A stretch of DNA of 64,000 bases, from contig NZ_BJYM01000018.1 in assembly GCF_007991515.1 (NCBI RefSeq), positions 40,255-104,254 of the forward strand, given 5' to 3'. This DNA comes from Oceanobacillus sojae. GTDB lineage: Bacteria > Bacillota > Bacilli > Bacillales > Amphibacillaceae. Below the pieces are notes generated by a model that did no database searches, was not told the origin of the DNA, and worked only from the letters and a program-made list of their open reading frames with translations. A program made the translations under genes and the position numbers. This document shows positions 8,623 to 17,497 of the stretch, piece after piece. How positions within the stretch are numbered: the first letter of the stretch is position 1; every line of letters starts with the position of its first letter.

Positions 8623-9489
8623 TTGGAATTACGTCATTTAATTACCTTTAAGACAATCGTCGAAAAGGGAGGATTTAAACGGGCAGCAGAATCTCTTGAT
8701 TACTCACAATCATCGGTTACAGTACATGTAAAGGAGCTGGAAGAAGAACTTGGAAAACCTTTATTTGACCGTATTGGCAGAAAAGTCTTTTTGACAAACT
8801 ACGGCAGACAATTTCATCCTTATGCAGTTAAAATCGCGGATTTATATAAAGAGGCAACGGAAATTATGCAGATAGACGATAAACCAAAAGGGAATCTTGT
8901 TCTCGGTGTTACAGAGATTTTCTCTCAATACCGAATCCCCTCCCTGCTATTGGAGTACAAAAAAAGATATCCCGATGTAAATTTATCTTTACGGTCACTG
9001 GAAAATAAAGAAATTTCTGCTGCACTCAAAAACGGGCAAATTGATCTGGCTTTTGTGTTAGAAAGAAATGATTGGTTTGACAAGGAGCTGACTATTGAAA
9101 AATTAAAGGAAGAATCCGTTGTTCTCACATACCCTGTCAATCAGGAAAATGTCGAAAACACCATTCTTGTTACGGAAGAGACTTGCAGTTATAAAAGTAT
9201 GATGGAAACCTATGTCCAGGAAAACCAAATCGAAGTAAAAAATACGCTAAACTTTTCAAGCCTGGAAGCAATAAAACAGTGTGTGATTTCAGGTCTTGGA
9301 TTTTCTATTCTGCCATATTTTTCAGTGGAAAAGGAGCTTGCAACAAAGCAGATACAAGGGGAAAATATTCAGTTAAATCATACAGGAAACACTACTTTTA
9401 TTGCTTATCATAAAAACAAACAACTCTCTCCTGCCATCAAATCTATGATTTCATTGATGAAAGAACATCGTCTGCATTGGGATGAGTGA
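8623..9489 (+). CDS. LysR-family transcriptional regulator
   Basis: The protein starts MELRHLITFKTIVEKGGF, with the winged helix-turn-helix AAESLDYSQSSVTVHVKELEEEL and a periplasmic-binding-protein-like effector domain from about residue 90. The start is taken at TTG 8623: AAGGAGG at 8608-8614 is 8 nt from this TTG but only 2 nt from the in-frame ATG at 8617, and LysR proteins typically begin MELRHL. It probably controls itself and the divergent exporter. Inducer unknown. Confidence 0.85.
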   Translation: MELRHLITFKTIVEKGGFKRAAESLDYSQSSVTVHVKELEEELGKPLFDRIGRKVFLTNYGRQFHPYAVKIADLYKEATEIMQIDDKPKGNLVLGVTEIFSQYRIPSLLLEYKKRYPDVNLSLRSLENKEISAALKNGQIDLAFVLERNDWFDKELTIEKLKEESVVLTYPVNQENVENTILVTEETCSYKSMMETYVQENQIEVKNTLNFSSLEAIKQCVISGLGFSILPYFSVEKELATKQIQGENIQLNHTGNTTFIAYHKNKQLSPAIKSMISLMKEHRLHWDE

Positions 9490-9500
9490 AAAAATAAAAA

Positions 9501-9526
9501 GCCCGGCTGAATGAAAAAAGTCGGGC
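9501..9526 (+). terminator. GC-rich hairpin after the LysR gene
   Basis: GCCCGGCT pairs with AGTCGGGC, with one G-U pair, 11 bp after the stop codon. It is preceded by an A-rich run but followed by only a short AT-rich stretch, so it is a moderate terminator call. Confidence 0.5.
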
Positions 9527-9871
9527 ACCATAATTTCTATTATTTACCCTGCGATTTAAATGCTAATAAAGCAAATAGAAGATAAATGAATATATATTTA
9601 AAAACATAGTACTGATCATACTTCAAACTATTAACTTAATAATTTTGAAATATGCTCCTCTTTTCTAATACTCTTAACCTCCAGACATCATCATTGCAAC
9701 TAAAAATTATGAAGGAACTTCCCATACAAATATCGCTTTATTTATTCAGCAACCAATAGCAATTAGAAAATTTAGTTGTTAGCCTTTCAATTGATTCAAA
9801 TTTGTCACACTTCCTACATATATTGCTCATTATTTCACAAATACTTCACGAAGTCACACAACATTCCATGA

Positions 9872-9897
9872 TATAATTATTGTGAAATAGATCACAA
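9872..9897 (+). promoter_or_regulatory. Promoter -10 with overlapping Rex-like operator
   Basis: TATAAT at 9872-9877 is followed at 9880-9897 by TTGTGAAATAGATCACAA, one mismatch from the Rex consensus TTGTGAA-N4-TTCACAA. The box covers the expected transcription start, fitting repression by Rex when NADH is low. It also fits a TGTGA-N6-TCACA CRP/FNR-type site. Confidence 0.55.
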
Positions 9898-9919
9898 TAA
9901 TATACTAGGAGGTTTTATA

Positions 9920-10489
9920 ATGAGATTCAAGCTGATTTTAATGTCCTTTTTATCCCTGTTACTGGTAGGTTTTTTGGCCGCATGCGGCTCGAATGACGAG
10001 GATCAGGCTGATGAAAATACAGCAAACGATACGGAAGAAACAGAAGGTACAGAAGAAACAGAAGAAGATGTCGTAACAACAGCCTCATTGGTTAATGAAC
10101 CCGACGCCTTTGTCAATGCTGTCAGCGAGAATGGAACATGGATTATTGCTACACTGGATGATATTACAATAGATGAAGATGTAGTGGTCGCAGGTGAATT
10201 CTACGATAAGGATGACGAATCCAGTGATATTTATCGTAAAATTGCCCCATATACACAAGATGAAGATCATAACATTACAGATTCATTTACTATCACAGTC
10301 CCAAGCCTTACTGTACAGAGTGAAAACTTGAATTTCCAAGGTGGTACATTACAGGGTGATGTGATTGTCGAAGCAAATGGTTTTATGCTTGATGAAACAG
10401 CTACCATTGACGGAAATTTAAAATTTGCTAATGAAGAAGCAGAAAGCTCAGCTACTATTGATGGTGAAGTTACAGGCGAAATCGAATAA
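9920..10489 (+). CDS. Acidic lipoprotein with bactofilin-like repeats
   Basis: A 189-residue protein with a signal peptide ending in lipobox LAAC (Cys22), so it is lipid-anchored outside the membrane. An acidic Glu/Thr linker (about residues 26-52) is followed by a domain whose end has repeating short strands, ETATIDGNLKFA and SATIDGEVTGEI, resembling the beta-helix turns of bactofilins. It lies beside the EET locus and shares its Rex-like operator, in the position where Listeria has the FMN-carrying lipoprotein PplA. It is not recognisably PplA: the only match to an FMN-attachment motif (D-x-x-S/T-G/S-A-T) is the weak ESSAT. AGGAGG precedes the ATG. Function unknown. Confidence 0.75.
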   Translation: MRFKLILMSFLSLLLVGFLAACGSNDEDQADENTANDTEETEGTEETEEDVVTTASLVNEPDAFVNAVSENGTWIIATLDDITIDEDVVVAGEFYDKDDESSDIYRKIAPYTQDEDHNITDSFTITVPSLTVQSENLNFQGGTLQGDVIVEANGFMLDETATIDGNLKFANEEAESSATIDGEVTGEIE

Positions 10490-10610
10490 TAACAGAAAGC
10501 TTATTATCAATTGAGCCTTGGTTCCCTCCCCGCTTCAAATCGAATTCATTTATACCACGCTATTAAAGCGGGCAGGCCAAAGCTTGTCCGCTTCATTTAT
10601 GTACTTTCCC

Positions 10611-10680
10611 ATTACATGATGAGGTCTCATCTCCATTCCACAACCAGAGATGAGACCTCATCATGTAATTTTATTTTTCT
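10611..10680 (+). terminator. Strong terminator between the lipoprotein and ecfT
   Basis: A perfect 23-bp stem (10611-10633 with 10647-10669) closes a 13-nt loop and is followed by TTTATTTTTCT. It separates two converging units. Two weaker GC hairpins (CCCGCTT/AAGCGGG near 10529-10572, and GCGGGCA/TGTCCGC) lie between it and the lipoprotein stop. Confidence 0.85.
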
Positions 10681-10686
10681 CTATAA

Positions 10687-11499
10687 TCAATGAAAGTGAT
10701 GCCCCTCTGTCCGCAGTATAAATAAGATAACTGCCAGCAGCACCATAGCAATAAGGGCTGCTATATCTGTTTTCTGCCAATGCAGACGGCGAAAGGATGA
10801 CCTTGGATTGTTAGACTGGTAACCTCTTACCTCCATTGCATTAGCCATATCCTCTGCCCTTACTAGGGAACTGACGAATAAAGGAATAAAAATAGGAACA
10901 ATTTTTTTTATTTGCTGAGGCAGTGATCCTTCTCCGAACACGGTACCTCTTGCACGTTGCGCGTCCATTACTTTCTGTGTTTCATCCAATATAATCGGAA
11001 TAAAGCGGAGCGCTATTGCCAGCATAAGGGATATTTCATCAACTGGCAGCTTCAGCCTTTTTAATGGCTGAAGCAGATAATTCATTGCGTCCGTTAAATC
11101 AATCGGTTTTGTGGTTAAGGTTACCACGGTTGAAACAAAAATAATCATGGTAAATCGGCTAAATGTATACATACCATTTATTAATCCAAATGATGAAATC
11201 GTAACCGGTCCCCAATCAATATAAATTTCTCCGCCTGCAGTAAACAGTACCTGCAGTGATACTGTAAACAAGATCAACCATATTAATGGTCTGACTCCCC
11301 GGATGTATATACGGATGGATACACCAGATAACTTCATCATCGTAAAGGTGAAAAGCCAAAGTACCAAATATGTTATCCAATTATTAGCGATAAATAAGAT
11401 AAAAATAAAAGAAATCCCGGCCAGTAATTTAGCTCTCGGATCAATACGATGAAGAAGCGAATTACCCGGAAAATAGCGTCCTAAGATTAATTTGTTCAT
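10687..11499 (-). CDS. ecfT: ECF transporter transmembrane component EcfT
   Basis: The 270-residue protein starts MNKLILGRYFPGNSLLHRID, has about five hydrophobic segments, and carries the two coupling-helix motifs QRARGT and MEVRGY that contact the EcfA ATPases. The start is fixed by the ATGA overlap with the ecfA2 stop. EcfT with two EcfA subunits energises vitamin uptake or export with a separate S component. In Listeria EET an ECF transporter handles flavin for extracellular FMN attachment. No S component is encoded here, so RibU must be elsewhere. Confidence 0.9.
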   Translation of the reverse strand: MNKLILGRYFPGNSLLHRIDPRAKLLAGISFIFILFIANNWITYLVLWLFTFTMMKLSGVSIRIYIRGVRPLIWLILFTVSLQVLFTAGGEIYIDWGPVTISSFGLINGMYTFSRFTMIIFVSTVVTLTTKPIDLTDAMNYLLQPLKRLKLPVDEISLMLAIALRFIPIILDETQKVMDAQRARGTVFGEGSLPQQIKKIVPIFIPLFVSSLVRAEDMANAMEVRGYQSNNPRSSFRRLHWQKTDIAALIAMVLLAVILFILRTEGHHFH

Positions 11500-12353
11500 G
11501 CCAATCCCGCCTCTATTAAAGCATCTGCCAGCTGAGCCAGTGTCAGACAGATTTGTGATAAGGTTACATTCGCTTCCTGCTCTATCCTTATTTGCAGCTT
11601 TCTGGCCTGCGGCAAATCCAGGCCCCATTGGTGAATCGCAGCCATATCAGCAAATAACCTCTCCGGATTATCCTGAAAAACAATCCTGCCTCCGTCCATT
11701 ACGATAACTTCATCTGCATACAAAGCAACATCGTCCATATCATGAGTAACCAGCAAGGTTGTCAATCCGCGTTCTTTATGCCAGGCATGAAGAAGATCCA
11801 TCACTTCTTTTTTCCCTTTTGGATCAAGCCCTGCACCAGGCTCATCTAAAATAAGAATATCCGGGCTCATCGCCAATATCCCGGCCATTGCCACATACCT
11901 TTTTTGGCCGCCGGATAGAGAAAATGGTGACTTAGATAATAGAGAGGCATCTAAACCAACACGCTTGATAACCTCCAGAGCAATCTGCTTTGCTTCTGCT
12001 TCCGGTACACCAAAATTCATCGGGCCGAACATAATATCCTTTTCAACGGTTTCAGCAAATAATTGCGATTCCGGGAATTGAAAAACCATTCCCACCTTTT
12101 GACGTGCTTCCTTCACTGATTGCTTCGCGTTTTCTGATGTAATCATTATTTCCCCGATCGATACTCGCCCTTTTACCGGAACAAGCAATCCATTCATCAG
12201 TTTCAGCAAGCTCGATTTTCCGGATCCGGTTTTGCCGGCTACTGCCGTAAAAGATCCTGACTTTACTGTTGTACTGATTGATTTTAATATCTCCGGACTT
12301 CTAATCGGTCCCGCCTGATAATCTGCCGTTACTTGATGAAGATTTATCTGCAT
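11496..12353 (-). CDS. ecfA2: ECF transporter ATPase EcfA2
   Basis: ABC ATPase with Walker A GKTGSGKSS, Q-loop FQFPESQLF, signature LSGGQKRY, Walker B ILILDEPGAGLDP and switch VTHDMDD. FQFPE in the Q-loop is the EcfA2 version, against FQNPE in EcfA1. The ATG at 12353 gives the family start MQINLHQV. It overlaps the end of ecfA1 by 10 bp and the start of ecfT by 4 bp, indicating translational coupling. Confidence 0.9.
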   Translation of the reverse strand: MQINLHQVTADYQAGPIRSPEILKSISTTVKSGSFTAVAGKTGSGKSSLLKLMNGLLVPVKGRVSIGEIMITSENAKQSVKEARQKVGMVFQFPESQLFAETVEKDIMFGPMNFGVPEAEAKQIALEVIKRVGLDASLLSKSPFSLSGGQKRYVAMAGILAMSPDILILDEPGAGLDPKGKKEVMDLLHAWHKERGLTTLLVTHDMDDVALYADEVIVMDGGRIVFQDNPERLFADMAAIHQWGLDLPQARKLQIRIEQEANVTLSQICLTLAQLADALIEAGLA

Positions 12354-13156
12354 AGCCACCACACCATTTCATCTTCTGTCATATAGGCATCAGGTATGGT
12401 GCTCCCCTGTTCTTTTAACTTTCTTCTTAATGCCTCGGTGAATGGAACATCTAACCGCTCTTCCCTTTGAAAAATCTTGGCAGGCTTGCCTATTTCCATC
12501 AATTTTCCTTTTTTTAAAACTAATATTCTATCAGCTGCTGCCGCTTCATTCATATCATGTGTAATCGAAATAATGGTCAGCTGATGCTGCTTCCGTAATT
12601 CATCTAAGAGGCTCATGAAATCCTGCCTGCTTTTGGGATCGAGCATAACCATTGCCTCGTCTAATACGATAATTGCTGGATGTAACGCTAAAATCCCGGC
12701 AATGGCCACTCGCTGCTTCTGCCCCCCTGATAAGCGGGACGGGTCATAATCAGCATAGCTGGTCATACCAACCATTGCTAACGCTCTATCGACGCGCTGC
12801 TTCATTTCGTCATAAGGCATATTCTGATTTTCCAATGCAAATGCCACGTCATCCTTTACAGTAGTTCCAATAAATTGATTTTCCGGATTTTGAAATACCA
12901 GTCCTATCTGATTGCGAAGCTCCCATTTCGTTTCCTCCTTCAGCTCCATACCATTAATATAGATTTTTCCAGAGGAGGGCGTATGAAGGCCAACTAGTAA
13001 ACTGGCTAATGTCGACTTTCCAGAACCATTATGTCCTACAACAGCCAGCCACTCTCCACGCCGGGCCGTAAAGGAAAGGTCTGTAATGGTATGCTCCTGT
13101 TTTTGCAAATTATAATGAAAGTTTACATTTTCTACTTTAATACAAGTCATTGACAT
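12344..13156 (-). CDS. ecfA1: ECF transporter ATPase EcfA1
   Basis: ABC ATPase with Walker A GHNGSGKST, Q-loop VFQNPENQF, signature LSGGQKQRVA, Walker B IIVLDEAMVMLDP and switch SITHDM. The start at 13156 (MSMTCIKVENV) follows GAGGGG at normal spacing. Longer in-frame starts would overlap dmkA and lack a site. Most Bacillales already have an ecfA1-ecfA2-ecfT set in the ribosomal protein cluster, so this is probably a second, EET-dedicated set. Confidence 0.9.
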   Translation of the reverse strand: MSMTCIKVENVNFHYNLQKQEHTITDLSFTARRGEWLAVVGHNGSGKSTLASLLVGLHTPSSGKIYINGMELKEETKWELRNQIGLVFQNPENQFIGTTVKDDVAFALENQNMPYDEMKQRVDRALAMVGMTSYADYDPSRLSGGQKQRVAIAGILALHPAIIVLDEAMVMLDPKSRQDFMSLLDELRKQHQLTIISITHDMNEAAAADRILVLKKGKLMEIGKPAKIFQREERLDVPFTEALRRKLKEQGSTIPDAYMTEDEMVWWLCR

Positions 13157-13178
13157 TTCCTCACCCCTCTTTCCAATA

Positions 13179-14120
13179 TTACAGAATGACGGATATAAGT
13201 AAGGTAATAGCCATCGTTCCATTTACAAGCATCATATTTTTCAAAGATAATGGAAAAGTTTCCAGCTTGCTTTGTTTTTGCCGGAATTGTCTGATACTTT
13301 TTGTGATTGGAATCAGAACCAGACAGACAAGTAATACATAAACAGGCAGCACCTGAAGCAGCACAGCACTTACAATCGCTGCAAACGAAAGCAAATAGAG
13401 CAGATGAAATAACATTAAGGCATTTTTTCTGCCAATATAGTAAGGAAGGGTAAAGCGTTGATTGGCAATATCCTCTTCCAAATCACAGATATTATTGGCC
13501 AGCATGATATTTGCAATAGTCAGCATACATGGAAGGGAAACCAGCAAAATCTCCAGCAGTAAAAGAACATTCATTTCAAAAGTAAGCGTGTATCCGCTAA
13601 AGCCAAAATGTGCAATCCCTTGATCAGCAGCATTTACATAGATAGCCAGGAAGGTGATACCCAGCCCCATCGTTACACCGGAAAACACTTCACCAAGTGG
13701 CATACGGGACAGCGGAATAGGTCCAAATGTATAAAAAATACCGACTGCAAAGCACAGCATACCAATAATCAGCACAAATAAATCAGTACGGAATACGAGC
13801 CAAATCCCTAATAAAGAAGCTATCGTCAGCATAGTAATGATCGTTGTCACGACAACTTTTTCAGGAATATTCTTCTGTCCGATAATATTAGATTTCCTGC
13901 GATAGTCATCACTCAGTGCCTTCTTATAATCCATGTAGTTATTAATTGCTGTTGTTGTTAAATCAAACAGCAGCATGGCGCTAAAAAAGATAGCCGTATT
14001 CAGCGGGTCAAACTCATCATAACGATAGATAACAAATAATATTCCAATTAGAAATGGAAACAAACTTGCCAATTTAGTGCGGATTTCTACCAGCTTCAAA
14101 AACGTAGGCAGTGTCATCAC
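13179..14120 (-). CDS. dmkA: UbiA-family prenyltransferase DmkA (demethylmenaquinone synthesis)
   Basis: A 313-residue polytopic MenA-like enzyme. The two Asp-rich Mg2+-diphosphate motifs are visible: NNYMDYKKALSDD near residue 60-72 and NNICDLEEDIANQR near 205. It joins a polyprenyl diphosphate to 1,4-dihydroxy-2-naphthoate. Its place between fmnB and ecfA1 matches DmkA of Listeria-type EET loci, which makes a separate demethylmenaquinone pool, as distinct from respiratory MenA. It starts 17 bp after fmnB ends and is followed 22 bp later by ecfA1. Confidence 0.85.
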   Translation of the reverse strand: MMTLPTFLKLVEIRTKLASLFPFLIGILFVIYRYDEFDPLNTAIFFSAMLLFDLTTTAINNYMDYKKALSDDYRRKSNIIGQKNIPEKVVVTTIITMLTIASLLGIWLVFRTDLFVLIIGMLCFAVGIFYTFGPIPLSRMPLGEVFSGVTMGLGITFLAIYVNAADQGIAHFGFSGYTLTFEMNVLLLLEILLVSLPCMLTIANIMLANNICDLEEDIANQRFTLPYYIGRKNALMLFHLLYLLSFAAIVSAVLLQVLPVYVLLVCLVLIPITKSIRQFRQKQSKLETFPLSLKNMMLVNGTMAITLLISVIL

Positions 14121-14137
14121 AGCCAGCTCCCTCTCAT

Positions 14138-15190
14138 CTATTCTACTAATGTAAAGTCCTCATCTGTCAGTTCAAAGTTATCAACTAAACCATCCGTGAT
14201 ATACACAGTTTTATCCTCCATCACAAAGATAGCTTCTGCACCATCGAAATCCTGAATAAATTCTATGCCCTCTTCCAGGCCCTTTGAAAACAATAAGGTA
14301 GAAAGCCCATCTCCATCAACAGAATGTTCACTGACAACAGAAACACTGGCAAGGTCACCCTCAAATGGATATCCAGTCTTTGGATTCAACAAATGATGGT
14401 ATATTTCACCATCCACTTCTAAATAACGTTCATAAATCCCTGAAGTAACGATGGACTGATCTGTTGCAGTTAATCTGCCAACTGTCTCCCCCTTTCCTGA
14501 GAATGGATTTTGGACGCCGACTACCCAGGGATCACCTGATGTTTGATTTCCCATCACATAGATGTTCCCTCCTAAATCAATGACGGCTGTTGTAACACCT
14601 TCCTCATCTAACAGCTCCATTACTTCATCAGCGATATATCCTTTAGCAATGGCTCCTAAATCTAATCGCATGCCTGTCTCCTTCAGCATAACTGTTTGCT
14701 CGGCTTCATCCAGTTCTATTTTTTCATAATCAATCAGCGGCAGTATATCATCAAGTTCATCCTGTGACGGCTTCATGGCATCCTCCATGCCAATATTCCA
14801 AAGGCTGGTTAACGGGCCGACAGCAATATCAAATGAACCCTCAGCCATTTCACTGTAATGCTTACCTTGATCAATAACCTGCCACACATCCTCCGACACA
14901 TGAACAGGTTCTATTCCTGCCTGTTCATTAATTTCAGCAACCTCTGAACCATTTTCATTAGCTGTCATTTGCTGCTCCAGCTCTTCAATTCGATCAAAGA
15001 CCTTATTTAATACCGATTCTTTACCCTCGTCATAGATCTTGATCGTTACAACTGTTCCTAATAAGAATTCTGTTTCGCTATATGGATTTTTGATTAATAG
15101 TGATTCATCATCTGCTGAATCGGCACTTGTGGAACAGCCTGCGGTGACCAGTATAATCAGCATCATCATAGTACAAATTTGTTTCTTCAT
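14138..15190 (-). CDS. fmnB: FMN transferase lipoprotein FmnB (ApbE family)
   Basis: ApbE-family flavin transferase of 350 residues. The signal peptide ends in VTAGC (Cys19), so it is a lipoprotein facing outward. Family blocks are LLGTVVTIKIY, GAIAKGYIADEV, DLGGNIYVMG, HLLNPKTGYPF and DGDGLSTLLFSKG, which bind FAD and Mg2+. It moves FMN from FAD onto Thr residues of extracellular proteins. The start at 15190 is 7 nt from AAGGGAGG, while earlier in-frame ATGs are badly spaced. First gene of the leftward unit, under Rex-like boxes. The substrate in this genome is not identified. Confidence 0.9.
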   Translation of the reverse strand: MKKQICTMMMLIILVTAGCSTSADSADDESLLIKNPYSETEFLLGTVVTIKIYDEGKESVLNKVFDRIEELEQQMTANENGSEVAEINEQAGIEPVHVSEDVWQVIDQGKHYSEMAEGSFDIAVGPLTSLWNIGMEDAMKPSQDELDDILPLIDYEKIELDEAEQTVMLKETGMRLDLGAIAKGYIADEVMELLDEEGVTTAVIDLGGNIYVMGNQTSGDPWVVGVQNPFSGKGETVGRLTATDQSIVTSGIYERYLEVDGEIYHHLLNPKTGYPFEGDLASVSVVSEHSVDGDGLSTLLFSKGLEEGIEFIQDFDGAEAIFVMEDKTVYITDGLVDNFELTDEDFTLVE

Positions 15191-15239
15191 TGCCATGCCT
15201 CCCTTATTCTTATAAGTTGCCATTAACATAATAAACATT

Positions 15240-15300
15240 ATTATATTTGTGAACTAAATCACATTTATTTACATCAGTTAAAATGTGAAATATTTCACAA
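15240..15300 (-). promoter_or_regulatory. fmnB promoter with two Rex-like boxes
   Basis: A leftward TATAAT is the complement of 15240-15245. TTGTGAACTAAATCACAT (15247-15264) sits directly upstream in the -10/-35 spacer, and ATGTGAAATATTTCACAA (15283-15300) has one mismatch to the Rex consensus TTGTGAA-N4-TTCACAA. Confidence 0.6.
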
Positions 15301-15424
15301 TATTATATGTCAATTGTATAATTTATATCGTATCATGTCTATAAAAAATACAAATAAATCTCTTTATATCATTGACTTTGTCATTAAAATGACACAGCTT
15401 AATATTAAAAAATATATTTTTAAT

Positions 15425-15497
15425 TTGTGAACTATTTATCAAATGTATGGACATTATTTCTTTATATGTTAGAATAAAATTGTTCAACATTTCACAA
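15425..15497 (+). promoter_or_regulatory. ndh2 promoter flanked by weaker Rex-like boxes
   Basis: TGGACA (15448-15453), 16 bp, TAGAAT (15470-15475) with an upstream TG form the promoter. TTGTGAACTATTTATCAA (15425-15442) ends 5 bp before the -35, and TTGTTCAACATTTCACAA (15480-15497) covers the expected start point. Each has one perfect half site. Confidence 0.5.
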
Positions 15498-15531
15498 AGT
15501 TAACATTATAGATTACAAAGGAGTGAATACA

Positions 15532-17406
15532 ATGGCGGAGAAGAATATTGTTATCATTGGTGCTGGCTACGCCGGTGTGCATGCAGCTAAAAAGCTTGCA
15601 AAGAAATACAAACGTGACGATTCTGTTTCTATTACTCTCATAGATCGGCATTCCTATCATACGATGATGACAGAATTACACGAAGTTGCTGCACACCGTG
15701 TAGAGCCTTCTGCTATTCAATTTGATTTACGGAAATTATTCAATCGTACGAAAGTGAAGCTTATCACAGACAATGTCACTAATGTCGACCATGCTGCGCA
15801 AACTGTTACAACAGAGCACGGGGAGTTTGCTTACGACTACCTTATTCTGGGGATGGGCGGCGAAGCGAACGACTTTGGCACACCTGGTGTAAAAGAACAT
15901 GGTTTTACCCTCTGGTCCTGGGAGGATGCTGTCCGAATCCGGCGCCACTTAGAAGATGTCGTCAAACGCGCTTCCTTAGAACGTAATCCTGAAAAACGCC
16001 GCGCAATGCTTACCTTTACTGTTTGTGGTTCCGGCTTTACCGGTATTGAAATGATTGGGGAACTCATCGAATGGAAGTATCGTTTAGCAAAGGAAAACAA
16101 GCTGGATGAAGAAGAAATCGGGCTGTATGTTGTGGAAGCAGCAGCATCTATTTTAAATATGCTGGACCGGAAAAGTGCGGATAAAGCAGAGAAATATTTA
16201 AATAAAAAAGGCGTCAAATTGCTTAAAAATTCGCCGATTGTCGAGGTAAAGGAAGATGGCGTTGTATTAAAATCCGGTGAAACACTCCCTACCCACACTC
16301 TGATTTGGACTGCCGGAGTGAAGGCAAATTCTGATACGAAGGATTATGGTGTTCCAGCTGCAAGAGCAGGACGTCTTAAAGTAAATGAATTTATGGAAGC
16401 AGAAAATTTAGAGAACGTCTATGTAATTGGTGACCTAGCTTATTTTGAAGAAGAGGAAGGAAAACCGACTCCGCAAATTGTAGAAGCTGCTGAACAAACA
16501 GGTGTAACAGCAGCAAAATCCATTATTGCAGAAATAGATAACGGACAAAAAGAAGCATTTGAAGGGAAATACCATGGTACGATGGTTTCTATCGGCGCCA
16601 GATATGGTGTTGCTAATTTAATGGGGCTCCGCTTAAGCGGCTGGCTGGCAAATCTGATGAAGCACTTGGTTAATCTGTATTATTTTTTCGGAATAAGAAG
16701 CGGCTATTATATGTTTCATTATATTATGCATGAATTTTTCCAGACAAAGGATAAGCGCAATATTTTCAGAGATACGATTACCAGATATGGCAATGTCTTA
16801 TGGAGCTTACCATTGCGATTGTTTGTCGGCGGTTTTTGGCTTGAGGAGGCAGCCTCTAAAATTTGGGGTGAATCTGTCTGGAGTGAAGTCACCTCAGGAT
16901 CTGCAGGTATCTCAAGGTTATTCCAAGGAATCGGCGAAGACTCATGGCTGACTGGAAATACTGTGAACATGCCGTTTGAATGGCTGCAAACAACGACCAG
17001 CAGTGCCAGTGAAGCGGTTGAAGGCGGCGCTGAATGGGCTACACCACTTTTAAGTAAAATGCCGGGTATTTTTGAATGGTTTATGCAGATTATGCTGCCG
17101 ACACCAGAAGTGGCTATATTTATGCAAAAGGTTATGACTTTTATTGAATTATTTATCGGTCTCGCTATTGTATTTGGCTTATTTACATGGCTTGCAAGTG
17201 CTGCAAGTGCCGGGTTCCTGGTGATGTTTACTTTATCTGCAATGCTCGGCTGGGATCAAATCTGGGCTCTTCCTGCTTCCATCGCCTTAATGAATGGTTC
17301 TGGACGTTCGATTGGTTTAGATTACTGGGTCGTTCCATGGCTGCAAAGAAAATCAGGTCTGCTTTGGTACGGAAAAGAACGTGCTATTTATAAAGACCGG
17401 GAATAA
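15532..17406 (+). CDS. ndh2: Type II NADH dehydrogenase Ndh2 with C-terminal membrane domain
   Basis: This 624-residue flavoprotein oxidises NADH and reduces quinone. FAD motif VIIGAGYAGVHAAK lies near residue 6, the NADH Rossmann motif VCGSGFTGIEM near 165, and the FAD-closing VYVIGDLAYF near 300. Ordinary NDH-2 ends near 390-400. Here about 225 more residues follow, with several hydrophobic segments and a DoxX-like tail, the architecture of the EET-specific Ndh2 of Listeria. ATG 15532 lies 8 nt after AAAGGAG, and the GTG at 15523 is inside that site. First gene of the rightward EET unit. Confidence 0.9.
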   Translation: MAEKNIVIIGAGYAGVHAAKKLAKKYKRDDSVSITLIDRHSYHTMMTELHEVAAHRVEPSAIQFDLRKLFNRTKVKLITDNVTNVDHAAQTVTTEHGEFAYDYLILGMGGEANDFGTPGVKEHGFTLWSWEDAVRIRRHLEDVVKRASLERNPEKRRAMLTFTVCGSGFTGIEMIGELIEWKYRLAKENKLDEEEIGLYVVEAAASILNMLDRKSADKAEKYLNKKGVKLLKNSPIVEVKEDGVVLKSGETLPTHTLIWTAGVKANSDTKDYGVPAARAGRLKVNEFMEAENLENVYVIGDLAYFEEEEGKPTPQIVEAAEQTGVTAAKSIIAEIDNGQKEAFEGKYHGTMVSIGARYGVANLMGLRLSGWLANLMKHLVNLYYFFGIRSGYYMFHYIMHEFFQTKDKRNIFRDTITRYGNVLWSLPLRLFVGGFWLEEAASKIWGESVWSEVTSGSAGISRLFQGIGEDSWLTGNTVNMPFEWLQTTTSSASEAVEGGAEWATPLLSKMPGIFEWFMQIMLPTPEVAIFMQKVMTFIELFIGLAIVFGLFTWLASAASAGFLVMFTLSAMLGWDQIWALPASIALMNGSGRSIGLDYWVVPWLQRKSGLLWYGKERAIYKDRE

Positions 17407-17497
17407 ACTCCCGGAATGCTTGCTTAGAAAACAAGATTATATATTTTATAGATTATTATGAAGGCTTACAGGTGAAGCCGCAAGGGGGTGAATGGGA

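Larger units (their letters stand above)
9490..9919. other. Intergenic region before the lipoprotein gene
   Basis: Apart from the hairpin at 9501-9526 and the promoter/Rex-like box at 9872-9897, the AT-rich sequence shows TTCAC/GTCAC half sites near 9836-9858 and no plausible gene. Confidence 0.5.
15191..15531. other. Divergent regulatory region of the EET locus
   Basis: The 341 bp hold the fmnB leader and promoter, four Rex-like boxes of different quality and the ndh2 promoter, described separately. It is very AT-rich and holds no gene. Confidence 0.7.

Noticed and set aside
9880..15300. TGTGA-N6-TCACA motifs as CRP/FNR sites
   Set aside because: They also fit, but the longer TTGTGAA...TTCACAA arms and the neighbouring NADH dehydrogenase fit Rex better. 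The alternative is kept in the entries.
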